The notes beneath the pieces were generated by a model that searched no databases, was not told where the DNA came from, and saw only the letters and a program-made list of their open reading frames with translations. Below are positions 54,707-63,124 of a stretch of 64,000 bases of DNA, piece after piece. Each line of letters starts with the position of its first letter. Position 1 is the stretch's first letter. Position numbers and translations under genes: made by a program. Source of the DNA: Halapricum desulfuricans (GTDB lineage: Archaea; Halobacteriota; Halobacteria; Halobacteriales; Haloarculaceae); contig NZ_CP064788.1 in NCBI RefSeq assembly GCF_017094525.1, forward strand, positions 1,039,030-1,103,029, given 5' to 3'.

Positions 54707-55297
54707 GTGGCCGGAACGCTCGTGATCGGTTCGCTCGCGCTCGCACTGCTCGCTGAAACGGCCGAAATCGCTGCGCTAGCGGTGAGCGTCCGCTGGCCGG
54801 ATCGACGAATGTGGCCCCCTGGCGAGATCGACCGTCGGTGGCTATTCTACTGGGGAAATACCGCGGTCGTGGTCGGTGCACTCAGCGCCGTCGCGTTCCA
54901 CGACGCGGAGAGCTGGGTCTTTGCCGGACTGGTCTGGGACGTCCTCGGAGGTGGGCTCGTAGTTGTTGGTGGCGCACTCGCTGTCTGGGCTGGACGGACA
55001 CTCCGGTTGCGCGAAAGTGTCGGCCTCGACGGGTCACTTGTCACTGACGGTCCGTACCGCTACTCGCGCAACCCGCAGCTCGTCGGCATTGGTTTGGTGG
55101 CGATCGGTGTCCTCGTCGCCGTGAACTCGACACTGCTGACTGTCGGTGCGATTCCGGGCGTGATCTGGCTCTGGTTGTTACCTGTGGCCGAAGAGCCGTG
55201 GCTGGGCGAACAGTTCGGCGAGGAATATCGCGCGTATCAGCGGACAGTCCCACGATTCGTGGGCTGGCGCACGATCGACCGGCTGCTTGATCGATGA
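54707..55297 (+). CDS. ICMT/PEMT-like integral membrane methyltransferase
   Basis: 196 residues from a GTG at 54707 (other GTG starts nearby). Four or five membrane helices. The C-terminal SAM-binding region of the isoprenylcysteine carboxyl methyltransferase superfamily is clear: VTDGPYRYSRNPQLVGIGLV, then AEEPWLGEQFGEEYRAYQRT VPRFV. Acceptor may be a lipid or isoprenoid; not determinable. Six bases after its stop comes the convergent flavoprotein gene. Confidence 0.85.
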   Translation: MAGTLVIGSLALALLAETAEIAALAVSVRWPDRRMWPPGEIDRRWLFYWGNTAVVVGALSAVAFHDAESWVFAGLVWDVLGGGLVVVGGALAVWAGRTLRLRESVGLDGSLVTDGPYRYSRNPQLVGIGLVAIGVLVAVNSTLLTVGAIPGVIWLWLLPVAEEPWLGEQFGEEYRAYQRTVPRFVGWRTIDRLLDR

Positions 55298-55303
55298 CCG
55301 CGG

Positions 55304-57190
55304 CTACAGCGTTCGGGCGACTTCGAAGCCGTCAGCGATCGCGTCCTGAGCTTTGCCAACGGATTCGGCATCGCCGACAGGATACACTGGAACGTCGATA
55401 TCCTCGGCGGTCGAGGGGAACACATCGTCACTTGTGACGCCGGTCGCGAGCACGTACCGATCGATGTCGTTCCACTCTCGGGTGGTCCCGTTGTGCGTCG
55501 CGACAGCGCGACGCCCGTCGACGCGGTCGAGATCGGTCTCCGGGTGCAGTTCGACACGTTCGTCCGCGCGCAAGCGGGCGAGGAGTGGCCCCTTTTCAAG
55601 ACCGAGCATATCGCCACCTAGTTCATCAAGCAACTCGATAACGATCACGTCGTTGTCGGCCGCCGCAAGCGTATCTGCCGCTTCCAGACCGACGTATCCG
55701 CCACCGATCACCATCACTCGCTCCTCGGACGGCATTCGTTCGGGGGCGAGTATCTCTGCACCGTCCGGATCAACGTCTTCGAGCCCGTCGATCGGCGGCA
55801 CGATCGGAGTCGATCCGGTCGCCGCGATCACGGCGTCGAAATCCACGATATCCGTCGGTTCGGCCCGCTGGTCGCGTACCGTGACACTCTCGCTGGCTTC
55901 GAGTCTGTCGACGAAAAAGTCAATTCCCCTCTGGAGGGGGTCTTTCCCAGGTGGAGACGGGGCATACTGGAACTGCCCGCCGAGTTCGTCCGATTCGAAC
56001 AGCGTGACATCGTGGCCGCGGTCGGCAAGCGTCAGGGCGGCAGACATTCCTGCTGGACCCCCACCGACGACTGCGATCTCGCGTGGATCGCTCGTCGGTT
56101 CGACCCGGAGGCTGCGGTCCGTACCGACGGCAGGATTGATCACACAGCCGAGGCCGTCGCCGGATTTTACACCGCCGAGACAGCCGTCGTTGCAGGCCAT
56201 ACACGGTCGGGGTGCCCCATCGACAGCCTCGAAGTACTTGCCGAGGAAGTCCGGATCAGCAACCAGTGGTCGCCCGACTGCGATCAGATCCGCGAGTCCG
56301 CGCTCTTCGATCGATTCGATGTCCTCGAACGTGTTGATCTGCCCGACTGCCATCACGGGGACATCGAGTTCCGCTCGGAGCCGTCCTGCGTACTCCCAGG
56401 GTTTGCCCTTCTCGGCGTACATATGCTGGAAGAACGCCGGCGGTCGAGCACAGATCGTCCCGACCGTCACGTGGATCCCATCCACACCACGGGCCTGCAG
56501 TCGCCGTGCGAGCCACTGTGCCTGCTCGAAATCGATCCCGCCATCGACGCCGTCGTCGGCCGTGAGACGAACCAGTATGGGCAAATCCGTCGCTGATCGA
56601 ACAGCCTCGAATACCTCGAATCCGAACCGTGCCCGGTCTTCGAGATTGCCGCCGTAAGCGTCGTCACGGTCGTTGACGGCCGACGAGAGGAACTGCGCGA
56701 TAAGATAGCCGTGGCCAAACTGTAGCTCGATCGCGTCGAAACCACCATCCTGGGCGCGTTTCGCGCCGTCTCTGTATAGCTCGATCGCCGACTCGATGTC
56801 CGTGTCGTCCATCCGTTCTGGCGTGATGCCCGTCCGCTCGCACGGCGTGGCCGACGCCGAGCGGTGGGCGGTCCCCTCGATCTGGGGATTGGCCATCCGA
56901 CCGGGATGGTTGAGGTGCGCGATAGCTGCCGCCTCCCCGTCGTGGATCGTCTCGGTGAGCGAGCGAAGGCCCGGTATCGCGTCATCGCTATCGATTCGCA
57001 ACTGTGTCGGCAACTCCCGTAGCGTCGGGTCGAGCGCGAGTGGTTCCGGCGTTATCGCCCCGACGTACTCGGCCCGGCGTGCGTAGAACTGTCGAACGCG
57101 ATCTGTCACGTGGCCGTCTGCATCCCCGTATCCCGTCTTGACCGGGGCCATCACGAACTTGTTTGACAGCGTGTGATTTCCCAGTTCCAT
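55304..57190 (-). CDS. Old-yellow-enzyme-type NAD(P)H:flavin oxidoreductase (2,4-dienoyl-CoA reductase-like)
   Basis: 628 residues. The N-terminal FMN TIM barrel (about 1-350) contains APVKTGYGDADGHVTDRVRQ, FDAIELQFGHGYLIAQFLSS and LADLIAVGRPLVADPDFLGK. The Fe-S cysteines are CMACNDGCLGG and, 11 residues later, a Cys in GLGCVINPAVG. The C-terminal FAD/NAD domain has IAVVGGGPAGMSAALTLADR and VMVIGGGYVGLEAADTLAAA. Architecture and length match bacterial 2,4-dienoyl-CoA reductase and related trimethylamine/enoate reductases. Substrate uncertain. Confidence 0.9.
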   Translation of the reverse strand: MELGNHTLSNKFVMAPVKTGYGDADGHVTDRVRQFYARRAEYVGAITPEPLALDPTLRELPTQLRIDSDDAIPGLRSLTETIHDGEAAAIAHLNHPGRMANPQIEGTAHRSASATPCERTGITPERMDDTDIESAIELYRDGAKRAQDGGFDAIELQFGHGYLIAQFLSSAVNDRDDAYGGNLEDRARFGFEVFEAVRSATDLPILVRLTADDGVDGGIDFEQAQWLARRLQARGVDGIHVTVGTICARPPAFFQHMYAEKGKPWEYAGRLRAELDVPVMAVGQINTFEDIESIEERGLADLIAVGRPLVADPDFLGKYFEAVDGAPRPCMACNDGCLGGVKSGDGLGCVINPAVGTDRSLRVEPTSDPREIAVVGGGPAGMSAALTLADRGHDVTLFESDELGGQFQYAPSPPGKDPLQRGIDFFVDRLEASESVTVRDQRAEPTDIVDFDAVIAATGSTPIVPPIDGLEDVDPDGAEILAPERMPSEERVMVIGGGYVGLEAADTLAAADNDVIVIELLDELGGDMLGLEKGPLLARLRADERVELHPETDLDRVDGRRAVATHNGTTREWNDIDRYVLATGVTSDDVFPSTAEDIDVPVYPVGDAESVGKAQDAIADGFEVARTL

Positions 57191-57254
57191 CGTTATATCT
57201 ATTCCCGACCATAGACCATCAATATTGTCCTATAAGTCCACAATAGTGAACTCT

Positions 57255-57273
57255 CCCGGGGTCAAGCCCCGGG
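57255..57273. terminator. GC hairpin after the metallophosphoesterase gene
   Basis: CCCGGGG (57255-57261), loop TCAAG, CCCCGGG (57267-57273). It lies about 45 bases past the stop of the minus-strand operon. It may end that transcript or be the remnant of an IS200/IS605-type right end, which often carries such stems; no transposase remains nearby. Confidence 0.35.
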
Positions 57274-57316
57274 GCAGTCTCCTTGACCGCCTGTACATTG
57301 CTGGCTGCTGTGCGGG

Positions 57317-57973
57317 TTACCGACCGCGAGCGAGTCGCTCAGCGTTGTAGCTGTCGATACTGGTGTTCTCGATCCGGCGCCGTACCGCCTCGATATCATA
57401 GGAAACTCGATGCAGATCAACAGCCATCGCATCGAGATCGACGACCGCATAGGCCGCATCTGGATCCCTGTCGCGTGGCTGGCCGACACTACCGGGATTG
57501 ACGACGATCCCGTCAGCAAACACTTCGGCATACTGGACGTGCGTATGCCCGAGGACAAGCACGTCTTCGTCGTCAAGAAGCGTCGGTTCGAATGCCGCGG
57601 GTCGCGTGTAGCGATTCCGCTCTTCGGGATGATCGTGGACGACCTTCAGTCGGCCGTCGAAAAGCAGGCGCTCTCGCGGAAGGGCCGCCAGCCACGACCG
57701 CTGACCCTCCGACAGCGTGCGGCTGGCGTACTGGTCGCCTGTCTCGTATGGCTGGTCGGTGACAACGGCCCGATCGTGGTTGCCCTCCACCGTTGGAATT
57801 GACTGCCCGCGAACTATCTCGATGCACTGCCCCGGTGACGGACCGTATCCGACAACGTCACCGGCACAGACCAGTGCATCCACGTCGTCCATCTCCTCGA
57901 GGACGGCTTCCAGCGCGATGGCGTTGCCGTGGATATCTGAGAGCAGGCCGATGCGAGTCGGGTGGTCACTCAC
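57317..57973 (-). CDS. Calcineurin-like metallophosphoesterase
   Basis: 218 residues. Metal-site motifs are complete: D-x-H in LLSDIHGNAIALEAVL, GD in VCAGDVVGYGPSPGQC, GNHD in PTVEGNHDRAVVTD, His in VVHDHPEE and GHTH in VLVLGHTHVQYAEVF. Similar to YfcE/DevT-like small phosphoesterases acting on phosphodiesters or phosphoproteins. The start overlaps the stop of the ADP-ribosylglycohydrolase by four bases (ATGA). Last gene of the five-gene operon. Confidence 0.9.
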   Translation of the reverse strand: MSDHPTRIGLLSDIHGNAIALEAVLEEMDDVDALVCAGDVVGYGPSPGQCIEIVRGQSIPTVEGNHDRAVVTDQPYETGDQYASRTLSEGQRSWLAALPRERLLFDGRLKVVHDHPEERNRYTRPAAFEPTLLDDEDVLVLGHTHVQYAEVFADGIVVNPGSVGQPRDRDPDAAYAVVDLDAMAVDLHRVSYDIEAVRRRIENTSIDSYNAERLARGR

Positions 57974-58911
57974 TCGGCATCACCCCCGGTATGCTCCAGT
58001 TCGAGTAATTCGCCCGCGAGATCGCGGAGTTCGTCGGTTTCATCGATCGCGGCCAGCCACGCGTCGGGAAGCGACTCCGCGCCAAAGCGAGCGCCGGCGA
58101 CGGCCCCAGTGATCGCACCGACTGTGTCGGCGTCGCCACCAGCGTTGACCGCCCGGACGATCGCCTCTTCGACACTGTCTGCGTCAAGCGCATAGTACAG
58201 CCCCGCCTGGAGCGCATCGACGACGTAGCCACCGTTGTTGAGCTCGCTTTCCGAAACGCTGTCCGGCAGTCCCTCGACAGCGTTGACGAGCTCCGGTGCG
58301 TCTGACTGGCCGGGATAGGTCGCCGCAAGAGCGCGTCGCAACGGCTCGTCCTCGCCGCGAAGCAGACCCGCAATAGTGAGATTCAGGACGGCACAGCCAC
58401 GCTTACAGCGGGGATCCGCGTGGGTGATCGCTGAAGATTGTTCGCTCACGCGCCCGAGATGCTGCGGGTCGTCGGTGAAAGCCAGCGCGTACGGCGCACA
58501 CCGCATCACACTCCCGTTGCCGGCGTTACTACCTTCCCGTCGTGACTCCCAGACATCTTGGCCGGCGTGCTCCCACGACTCACCCTGCTGGAGACGAGCG
58601 AGGGCGTCGCGAGTCATCAAGCCAATATCGAAGGGGTCGGTCTCGTACCAGCCCACGAACCGCTCCGCGACGTCAGCGCCGTCGAAACCGCCGGCGTCGA
58701 CGAGACTGCGGGCGATCCGAAGCGCGAGTTCGGTATCGTCGGTGATCGTGCCGGGCGGTTGCCCGTGACTGCCGTCGCCGAGCATTGAGTCAACGGTGCC
58801 GTGCTGTGCCTCGATCGTCGCGGCGGATTTGAATTCGACTGGCCGGCCAAGGGCATCGCCGCAGGCTAGCCCGAGGAGACAGTCTTCCGCCTGTGAGGAG
58901 GGAATCATCAT
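57970..58911 (-). CDS. ADP-ribosylglycohydrolase (ARH/DraG family)
   Basis: 313 residues from the ATG at 58911 (second ATG next to it). It removes ADP-ribose from modified targets. Mg-site motifs are present: LLGLACGDALGRPVEF, PPGTITDDTELALRIA (T-D-D-T) and RAVNAGGDADTVGAITGAVA (D-x-D-T). RREGSNAGNGSVMRCAPYAL is also conserved. All catalytic acids are in place, so an active hydrolase is expected. No ADP-ribosyltransferase lies within the window. It is coupled to the phosphoesterase by overlap and follows the HEAT gene after 73 bases. Confidence 0.92.
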   Translation of the reverse strand: MMIPSSQAEDCLLGLACGDALGRPVEFKSAATIEAQHGTVDSMLGDGSHGQPPGTITDDTELALRIARSLVDAGGFDGADVAERFVGWYETDPFDIGLMTRDALARLQQGESWEHAGQDVWESRREGSNAGNGSVMRCAPYALAFTDDPQHLGRVSEQSSAITHADPRCKRGCAVLNLTIAGLLRGEDEPLRRALAATYPGQSDAPELVNAVEGLPDSVSESELNNGGYVVDALQAGLYYALDADSVEEAIVRAVNAGGDADTVGAITGAVAGARFGAESLPDAWLAAIDETDELRDLAGELLELEHTGGDAE

Positions 58912-58984
58912 TGGAGGTCCTGTGATCGCTTTCGATATCTGACGCGCTGTGCTACTATGTGTGCTGGAATCCTGGTAAGCGTAC

Positions 58985-59947
58985 TCATACTGGGTCAATC
59001 TCCGCAAGTGCCCACGCGATTCTGTTCCGAACGGCTTCGTTTGGCTCTTCCTGGAGACGTTCTTCGAGTGTCGCTTTCGCCTCCGACGCCTCAAGACGGC
59101 CCAGCGTCCAGCAGGCGTTCTCTCGGACCATCTCGTTGTCATCCGAGAGCAGGTCGATGAACGTCGGAGTCAGGGGATCGACCGACGCCGGGAAATCCTT
59201 AGCCACCCGTGCGAGCGTGCCACTCGCGTTGATCCGGGTCCGAGCATCGTCGACCGTGAGCAGTGCTGCGATATCATCGACGTACTGCTTGACCGTATCG
59301 GTATGGAGGTCAGCCACTTCGTAGGTCAGCGCGACGGCGTTGTTCCGGAGTTTGTAGTTGTCGGCGTCGTACAGTTCGACGAGATCCTCGAAGACGTCGA
59401 TCACAAGTGCAGAGGATGCCCTGACGGTACGGCCGAGCGCCGCTATCGCGCTCAATCGAACGTGATCCAGTTCGGACTCGTCGATGGCGATGTCGGCGAG
59501 CGAATCAGCAGCCGCTTCGGTCGCCTCGGGGACCTCTGTCGCGACCGCTGCGAGAGCGGAGACAGCATGCTGTCGTTGCTCGGCACCTTCGTCGAGCAGA
59601 GCAACGAGTGACGGGACGGCGTCGACGATATCGCTTGGGACCTCCCTGGTAATCGCAGCAAGACAACCGGCCGCCTCACGTCGGACCGACGGCCGATCCG
59701 AATCGAGATACGGTTCAATGTCTGCGACCGCCGGTGCGATGTCCTCTGGACTGGTACTGCCGATCGCGTGGAGGGTCGCCAATGCGTCGTGGAGGCCAGC
59801 GGGGTCGTCCTTCCGAAGCAATGAACGCAGGATAGGAATCGCGGGCGTGCACGCTGCTGGTCGAACCGCCGCGAGGGCGGCCAAAGCGTGGAGGGCATCT
59901 CGCTGCTGTTGGGGCGGCAACGGTTGCTGATCTAGCAGTGTCAACAC
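58985..59947 (-). CDS. HEAT-repeat protein, 5' end apparently lost
   Basis: 320 residues from a GTG at 59947 whose second codon overlaps the HAD stop (GTGTTGA). About eight HEAT-like helix pairs can be seen (LHALAALAAVRPAACTPAIP, VRREAAGCLAAITREVPSDI, VRLSAIAALGRTVRASSALV, TRINASGTLARVAKDFPASV, VRENACWTLGRLEASEAKAT). The same frame stays open and HEAT-like upstream of the GTG (DAAAALRRVADTAPNQLRLS) but has no start codon before a TGA near 60070. So the N-terminus of an older, longer gene seems to have been removed or shifted. HEAT proteins usually scaffold other proteins. Confidence 0.8.
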   Translation of the reverse strand: MLTLLDQQPLPPQQQRDALHALAALAAVRPAACTPAIPILRSLLRKDDPAGLHDALATLHAIGSTSPEDIAPAVADIEPYLDSDRPSVRREAAGCLAAITREVPSDIVDAVPSLVALLDEGAEQRQHAVSALAAVATEVPEATEAAADSLADIAIDESELDHVRLSAIAALGRTVRASSALVIDVFEDLVELYDADNYKLRNNAVALTYEVADLHTDTVKQYVDDIAALLTVDDARTRINASGTLARVAKDFPASVDPLTPTFIDLLSDDNEMVRENACWTLGRLEASEAKATLEERLQEEPNEAVRNRIAWALAEIDPV

Positions 59948-60774
59948 GGGCGAGAGCCGCAGCTGGTTCGGCGCTGTATCCGCAACCCGGCGGAGCGCCG
60001 CTGCTGCGTCGGGTTGTGTCCGGCCTGTGCGGTGACCGCTTCCGCCGACAGTGTGACGGCGTGGACAACGTCAATTGCACCGACGGGCACAGTGACCGAC
60101 TCCCCCTCGGGGACGAGTGCAGAGCAGCGAACGCCCGGCCCCGCACCCTCAGCCGAGTCCTCAACCACGGTAACGTTCCAGCACAGTCGCGTCACGTCGT
60201 CGCCGTCCTGTTCGTAGGTGATCTCGAATCCGGGCGTGTCATCGTACTTCCCTAGGAAGGATGCGAGCTGGTCAGCGTCCGCGGGCATAATCCCTGCCAC
60301 CGTCGGTAGCCCGCCATCCGTGACGAGATCGTCATCACTCACTTGCGCATCAACTGACGGGAGCGAGAGGTCGAGGTGCCCATCACGGACTGCCGGGGCA
60401 AACTCCCAGGCGTGGTAGTGCTGCCAGCCCTCGACGTCGCTCAGATCGAGGTCGTCAACGACGATATAGCGGTCGGCTGCCGGGTGCAACGCTTCGATCA
60501 GTGCCAACCGTTCCCGCCGCGTCGGGAAGCGTTCGTATCGGCCGTCCGGCTGTTTGTCGCCGAGCCAGTGGTCCCAGTCATCTGCGTGACGGCCAACGAT
60601 ATCGACGACGCCGGGAATCGCCGCTTCCTCGGCCAGATCTTGGTTTCCAATCGCGTAGACGGCGTGGTCAGTTTCGTGCGCGAGGTGACGTACCCACTCC
60701 AGCGGGACCGCCTCGTGCCGCGGATGCGGGTTGACATCGACAGTCCAGTCGCGATCGAACGCAAAGACCCACAT
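59941..60774 (-). CDS. HAD-like hydrolase (haloarchaeal type)
   Basis: 277 residues from the ATG at 60774. HAD motif I is FDRDWTV at residues 6-12 (D-x-D-x-T). Further conserved parts are HETDHAVYAIGNQDLAEEAA and RERLALIEALHPAADRYIVV DDLDL with the acidic motif. A second domain follows from about residue 150 (GIMPADADQLASFLGKYDDT; VTRLCWNVTVVEDS). The last about 20 residues (QQRRSAGLRIQRRTSCGSRP) are read out of frame over the start of the HEAT coding sequence and look accidental. The ATG shares one base with the stop of the VWA gene (TGATG). Confidence 0.8.
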   Translation of the reverse strand: MWVFAFDRDWTVDVNPHPRHEAVPLEWVRHLAHETDHAVYAIGNQDLAEEAAIPGVVDIVGRHADDWDHWLGDKQPDGRYERFPTRRERLALIEALHPAADRYIVVDDLDLSDVEGWQHYHAWEFAPAVRDGHLDLSLPSVDAQVSDDDLVTDGGLPTVAGIMPADADQLASFLGKYDDTPGFEITYEQDGDDVTRLCWNVTVVEDSAEGAGPGVRCSALVPEGESVTVPVGAIDVVHAVTLSAEAVTAQAGHNPTQQRRSAGLRIQRRTSCGSRPC

Positions 60775-62861
60775 CAGTCCCGATCGCCCGCCTGCTCGAC
60801 CGTCGGCTGGATCTCGACGCCGGCCTCGGCACACAGCGTCTCAAGCACGTCGATCTCCTGCCCCAGCGTGTCGTCACCGAGTGCGTTGGCTTCCGCGACC
60901 AGATACGCCCGCAGCGTCTTGAACTGGCGGCCATACTTTGCTGGCACTGTCAGCGGTACCGACTCGCGTTCCTGTTCGTCCGGTCTCCCGGCGTCGATCC
61001 AGTCATCGACACCTGCCGACCCGTTCACGCGTGAGTGGACGTCCTCGGCCCACGCGCGAAGCAGACCCGCATACCGGGCGAGCGCAGTCGCTTTCCGGAC
61101 GCCGCTGTGATCGAACGACGGCATATCCCGTGGGAGTTCGACGGCGACGCGCTCGGTGTGATGGCTGCCGTCGCGTTCGACCCACGACGCGACCAGATCG
61201 ACCGCACGGTCCTCGTCGGTCACGTCCAGTTCGACCAAGACGACCCCGCCGCGGGTCTCGCCGTCGGCCTTGGGCGAAGGGAACAGCGTCGTCACGTGAA
61301 TCAGCTGGTCAGTGCTGTCATTGCCGGGGGCGCCGTGGACAGCGGCGATCTCGCAGCCCTCCGCATCGAGTTCCAGCTGGAGATCGAACACCAGTGGCGA
61401 CACCATGTACGCGAACTCCTCGCCGAGGCGTTGCTCGAACCCCTCGACGGAGTGGACAAAGTAGTGGTTCGCACCGCGGACATCTGAGACGGCGTCAGCG
61501 AGGTCGGCGTTCTCGTCGAGCCCGATCCCGAGAAACGTTGTGTGGATCCCGTCAGCAGCAGCGTCCGCGAACAACTCACGGAGTCGCGTCTCGCCGGTGC
61601 TGCCCATATTCGGCATCATATCGGTCATAAACACGACGCGGCGCTCGCTGTCGGGCTCGGCCGATGCGTCCTGCAGGAGATCCCACGCTGCCATGAAGCC
61701 GTCCTCCATGTTCGTCCCGCCGCCAGCCGACACCTCACGGATGTGTTCCCGGATCGCGTGCATATCCGTCGAGCCAACGTCTCGCAGCGGCTTGGCGACG
61801 TGGGCGCGGTTGTTGTACAGGACGACGCCCAGTCGATCCTCGTCGTCTAACTGCTCTGTAAGCGCACACAGCGCGCGAGTGGCGGCGTCGATCTTTCGCT
61901 CGCTCGACGTCTCGACCTCGCGGCGGCGGCCATGTTCGTCGTAGTAATACTCGTCGAACGGGGAGTCCATCGACCCTGAGACATCCACCACCGCCACCAG
62001 ATCGAGGCGCGGCCGCTCGAAGTCATCAGTCGACAGCGTTGAGTCCAGCCCGACGCTCAGAACATGTTCGGTCTCAGTGGTGACGGGATCTTTCGAGACG
62101 CCGGCAGCGTACCGGGGCGCGAACAGCGCGTCCGTCTCGGCGCGGCGGCCGCCCGTCTCGAAATAGTAGTCGTAGAACAATCCCTCCGTGCTGATCGCCC
62201 CGGGCTGGGGCGTGTACCCTTGCTCGATGTTCTCCCGAAAGTTCGTCGCGTCTTTCCCGCCGCCAGTCGCCAGTCCTATCGTGTCTGACGACGATGCCAT
62301 CATCGAGTGTTCCATACTCTCGATGCTAGGCTCGCGCTCCCCGTCGGCCGGGAGATGCAGGTCGCGGTCGTCGAAGACCTCCCCACAGTTGTCACAGACG
62401 TAGTCCGGCGCCGTATGTCGCGTTCGGTCGTCCCGATCCATCGGCTGCCAGTCGTCAACTGTCTCGCGGTCAGCGCGAACGAGCCGCGTCTGCTCTGTCG
62501 CGATGAAAAACGGGTCGTCGATCCCCAACTCCGCAACAGCCTGTCGAAGTGATGCCGGTGCGGCGTCGATCGCGACGGCGTGGCGCAGTTGTGCGTCGCA
62601 GTTCGGGCAGCGTTCGTCGCTCGGGTCCGCGGCGGCTGTCGGCACGCAGTACCGCACCTCGGTGACCTCGTAACGGCGTCCGGTCTGGAGGCCGTGGACG
62701 TCGCAGTCGGCAGCGGCTGGAACCAGCAGCGTCTGCGTCGTTTCGTCGCCATCGAACGACAGTCGATGGACGCTGGTTCCATCGATGTTGATCGTGCGGC
62801 GCGTGATGAAAGCACCCGTGAAGTCGGTCCGCTCGCCGTCGGCGGTATGTGTTGCTGACAT
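60774..62861 (-). CDS. VWA-domain protein with zinc ribbons
   Basis: 695 residues from the ATG at 62861, preceded by GGGGAGG as a Shine-Dalgarno sequence; upstream in-frame extension is unlikely. Two CxxC units lie at about residues 85-88 and 157-160 (CPNCDAQLRH, CDNCGEVFDD). The von Willebrand A domain is about 275-460: MIDAS residues DLVAVVDVSGSMDSPFDEYY, GGGTNMEDGF and FMTDMMPNMGSTGE are complete. The C-terminal half (VFDLQLELDAEGCEIAAVHG and ATALARYAGLLRAWAEDVHS) is VIT/Ter-like in layout. No membrane helix or signal, so cytoplasmic. First gene of the operon and divergent from a P-loop ATPase. Confidence 0.88.
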   Translation of the reverse strand: MSATHTADGERTDFTGAFITRRTINIDGTSVHRLSFDGDETTQTLLVPAAADCDVHGLQTGRRYEVTEVRYCVPTAAADPSDERCPNCDAQLRHAVAIDAAPASLRQAVAELGIDDPFFIATEQTRLVRADRETVDDWQPMDRDDRTRHTAPDYVCDNCGEVFDDRDLHLPADGEREPSIESMEHSMMASSSDTIGLATGGGKDATNFRENIEQGYTPQPGAISTEGLFYDYYFETGGRRAETDALFAPRYAAGVSKDPVTTETEHVLSVGLDSTLSTDDFERPRLDLVAVVDVSGSMDSPFDEYYYDEHGRRREVETSSERKIDAATRALCALTEQLDDEDRLGVVLYNNRAHVAKPLRDVGSTDMHAIREHIREVSAGGGTNMEDGFMAAWDLLQDASAEPDSERRVVFMTDMMPNMGSTGETRLRELFADAAADGIHTTFLGIGLDENADLADAVSDVRGANHYFVHSVEGFEQRLGEEFAYMVSPLVFDLQLELDAEGCEIAAVHGAPGNDSTDQLIHVTTLFPSPKADGETRGGVVLVELDVTDEDRAVDLVASWVERDGSHHTERVAVELPRDMPSFDHSGVRKATALARYAGLLRAWAEDVHSRVNGSAGVDDWIDAGRPDEQERESVPLTVPAKYGRQFKTLRAYLVAEANALGDDTLGQEIDVLETLCAEAGVEIQPTVEQAGDRD

Positions 62862-62942
62862 AGGTTCCTCCCCTTTGAGTCGTACCGGCCGCACTGTCTC
62901 CGGAACAGTTGGATGACGCTCCCATCCTGAACAAAGACATCC

Positions 62943-63048
62943 TATTGTGCCTTTTCTGGCCGGGACACCCAACAATATGTTCTTTAGTGGCATAAATCCT
63001 TCGACAAGGGGAACACTATTGTGGGTAGCGCTCTGATAACGGACAATA
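62943..63048. promoter_or_regulatory. Divergent promoter region with paired TATTGT/ACAATA repeats
   Basis: In the 263-bp gap between the VWA and ATPase genes, TATTGT at 62943 and 63017 faces ACAATA at 62972 and 63043. This gives two inverted pairs, 23 and 20 bases between arms. CTATTGTG is exactly repeated at 62942 and 63016. The arrangement suggests shared control of the two transcripts. Confidence 0.4.
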
Positions 63049-63124
63049 CGATGTCGATAATCCGGCGGACGGATCAACGCGACGACCACCCAGCAATCCA
63101 CAGCTACGGCTGCGTCACATAGCC

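Noticed and set aside
59715-60164. 149-codon minus-strand frame across the HAD/HEAT junction
   Set aside because: Third frame over two supported genes; Arg/Ser-rich shadow.
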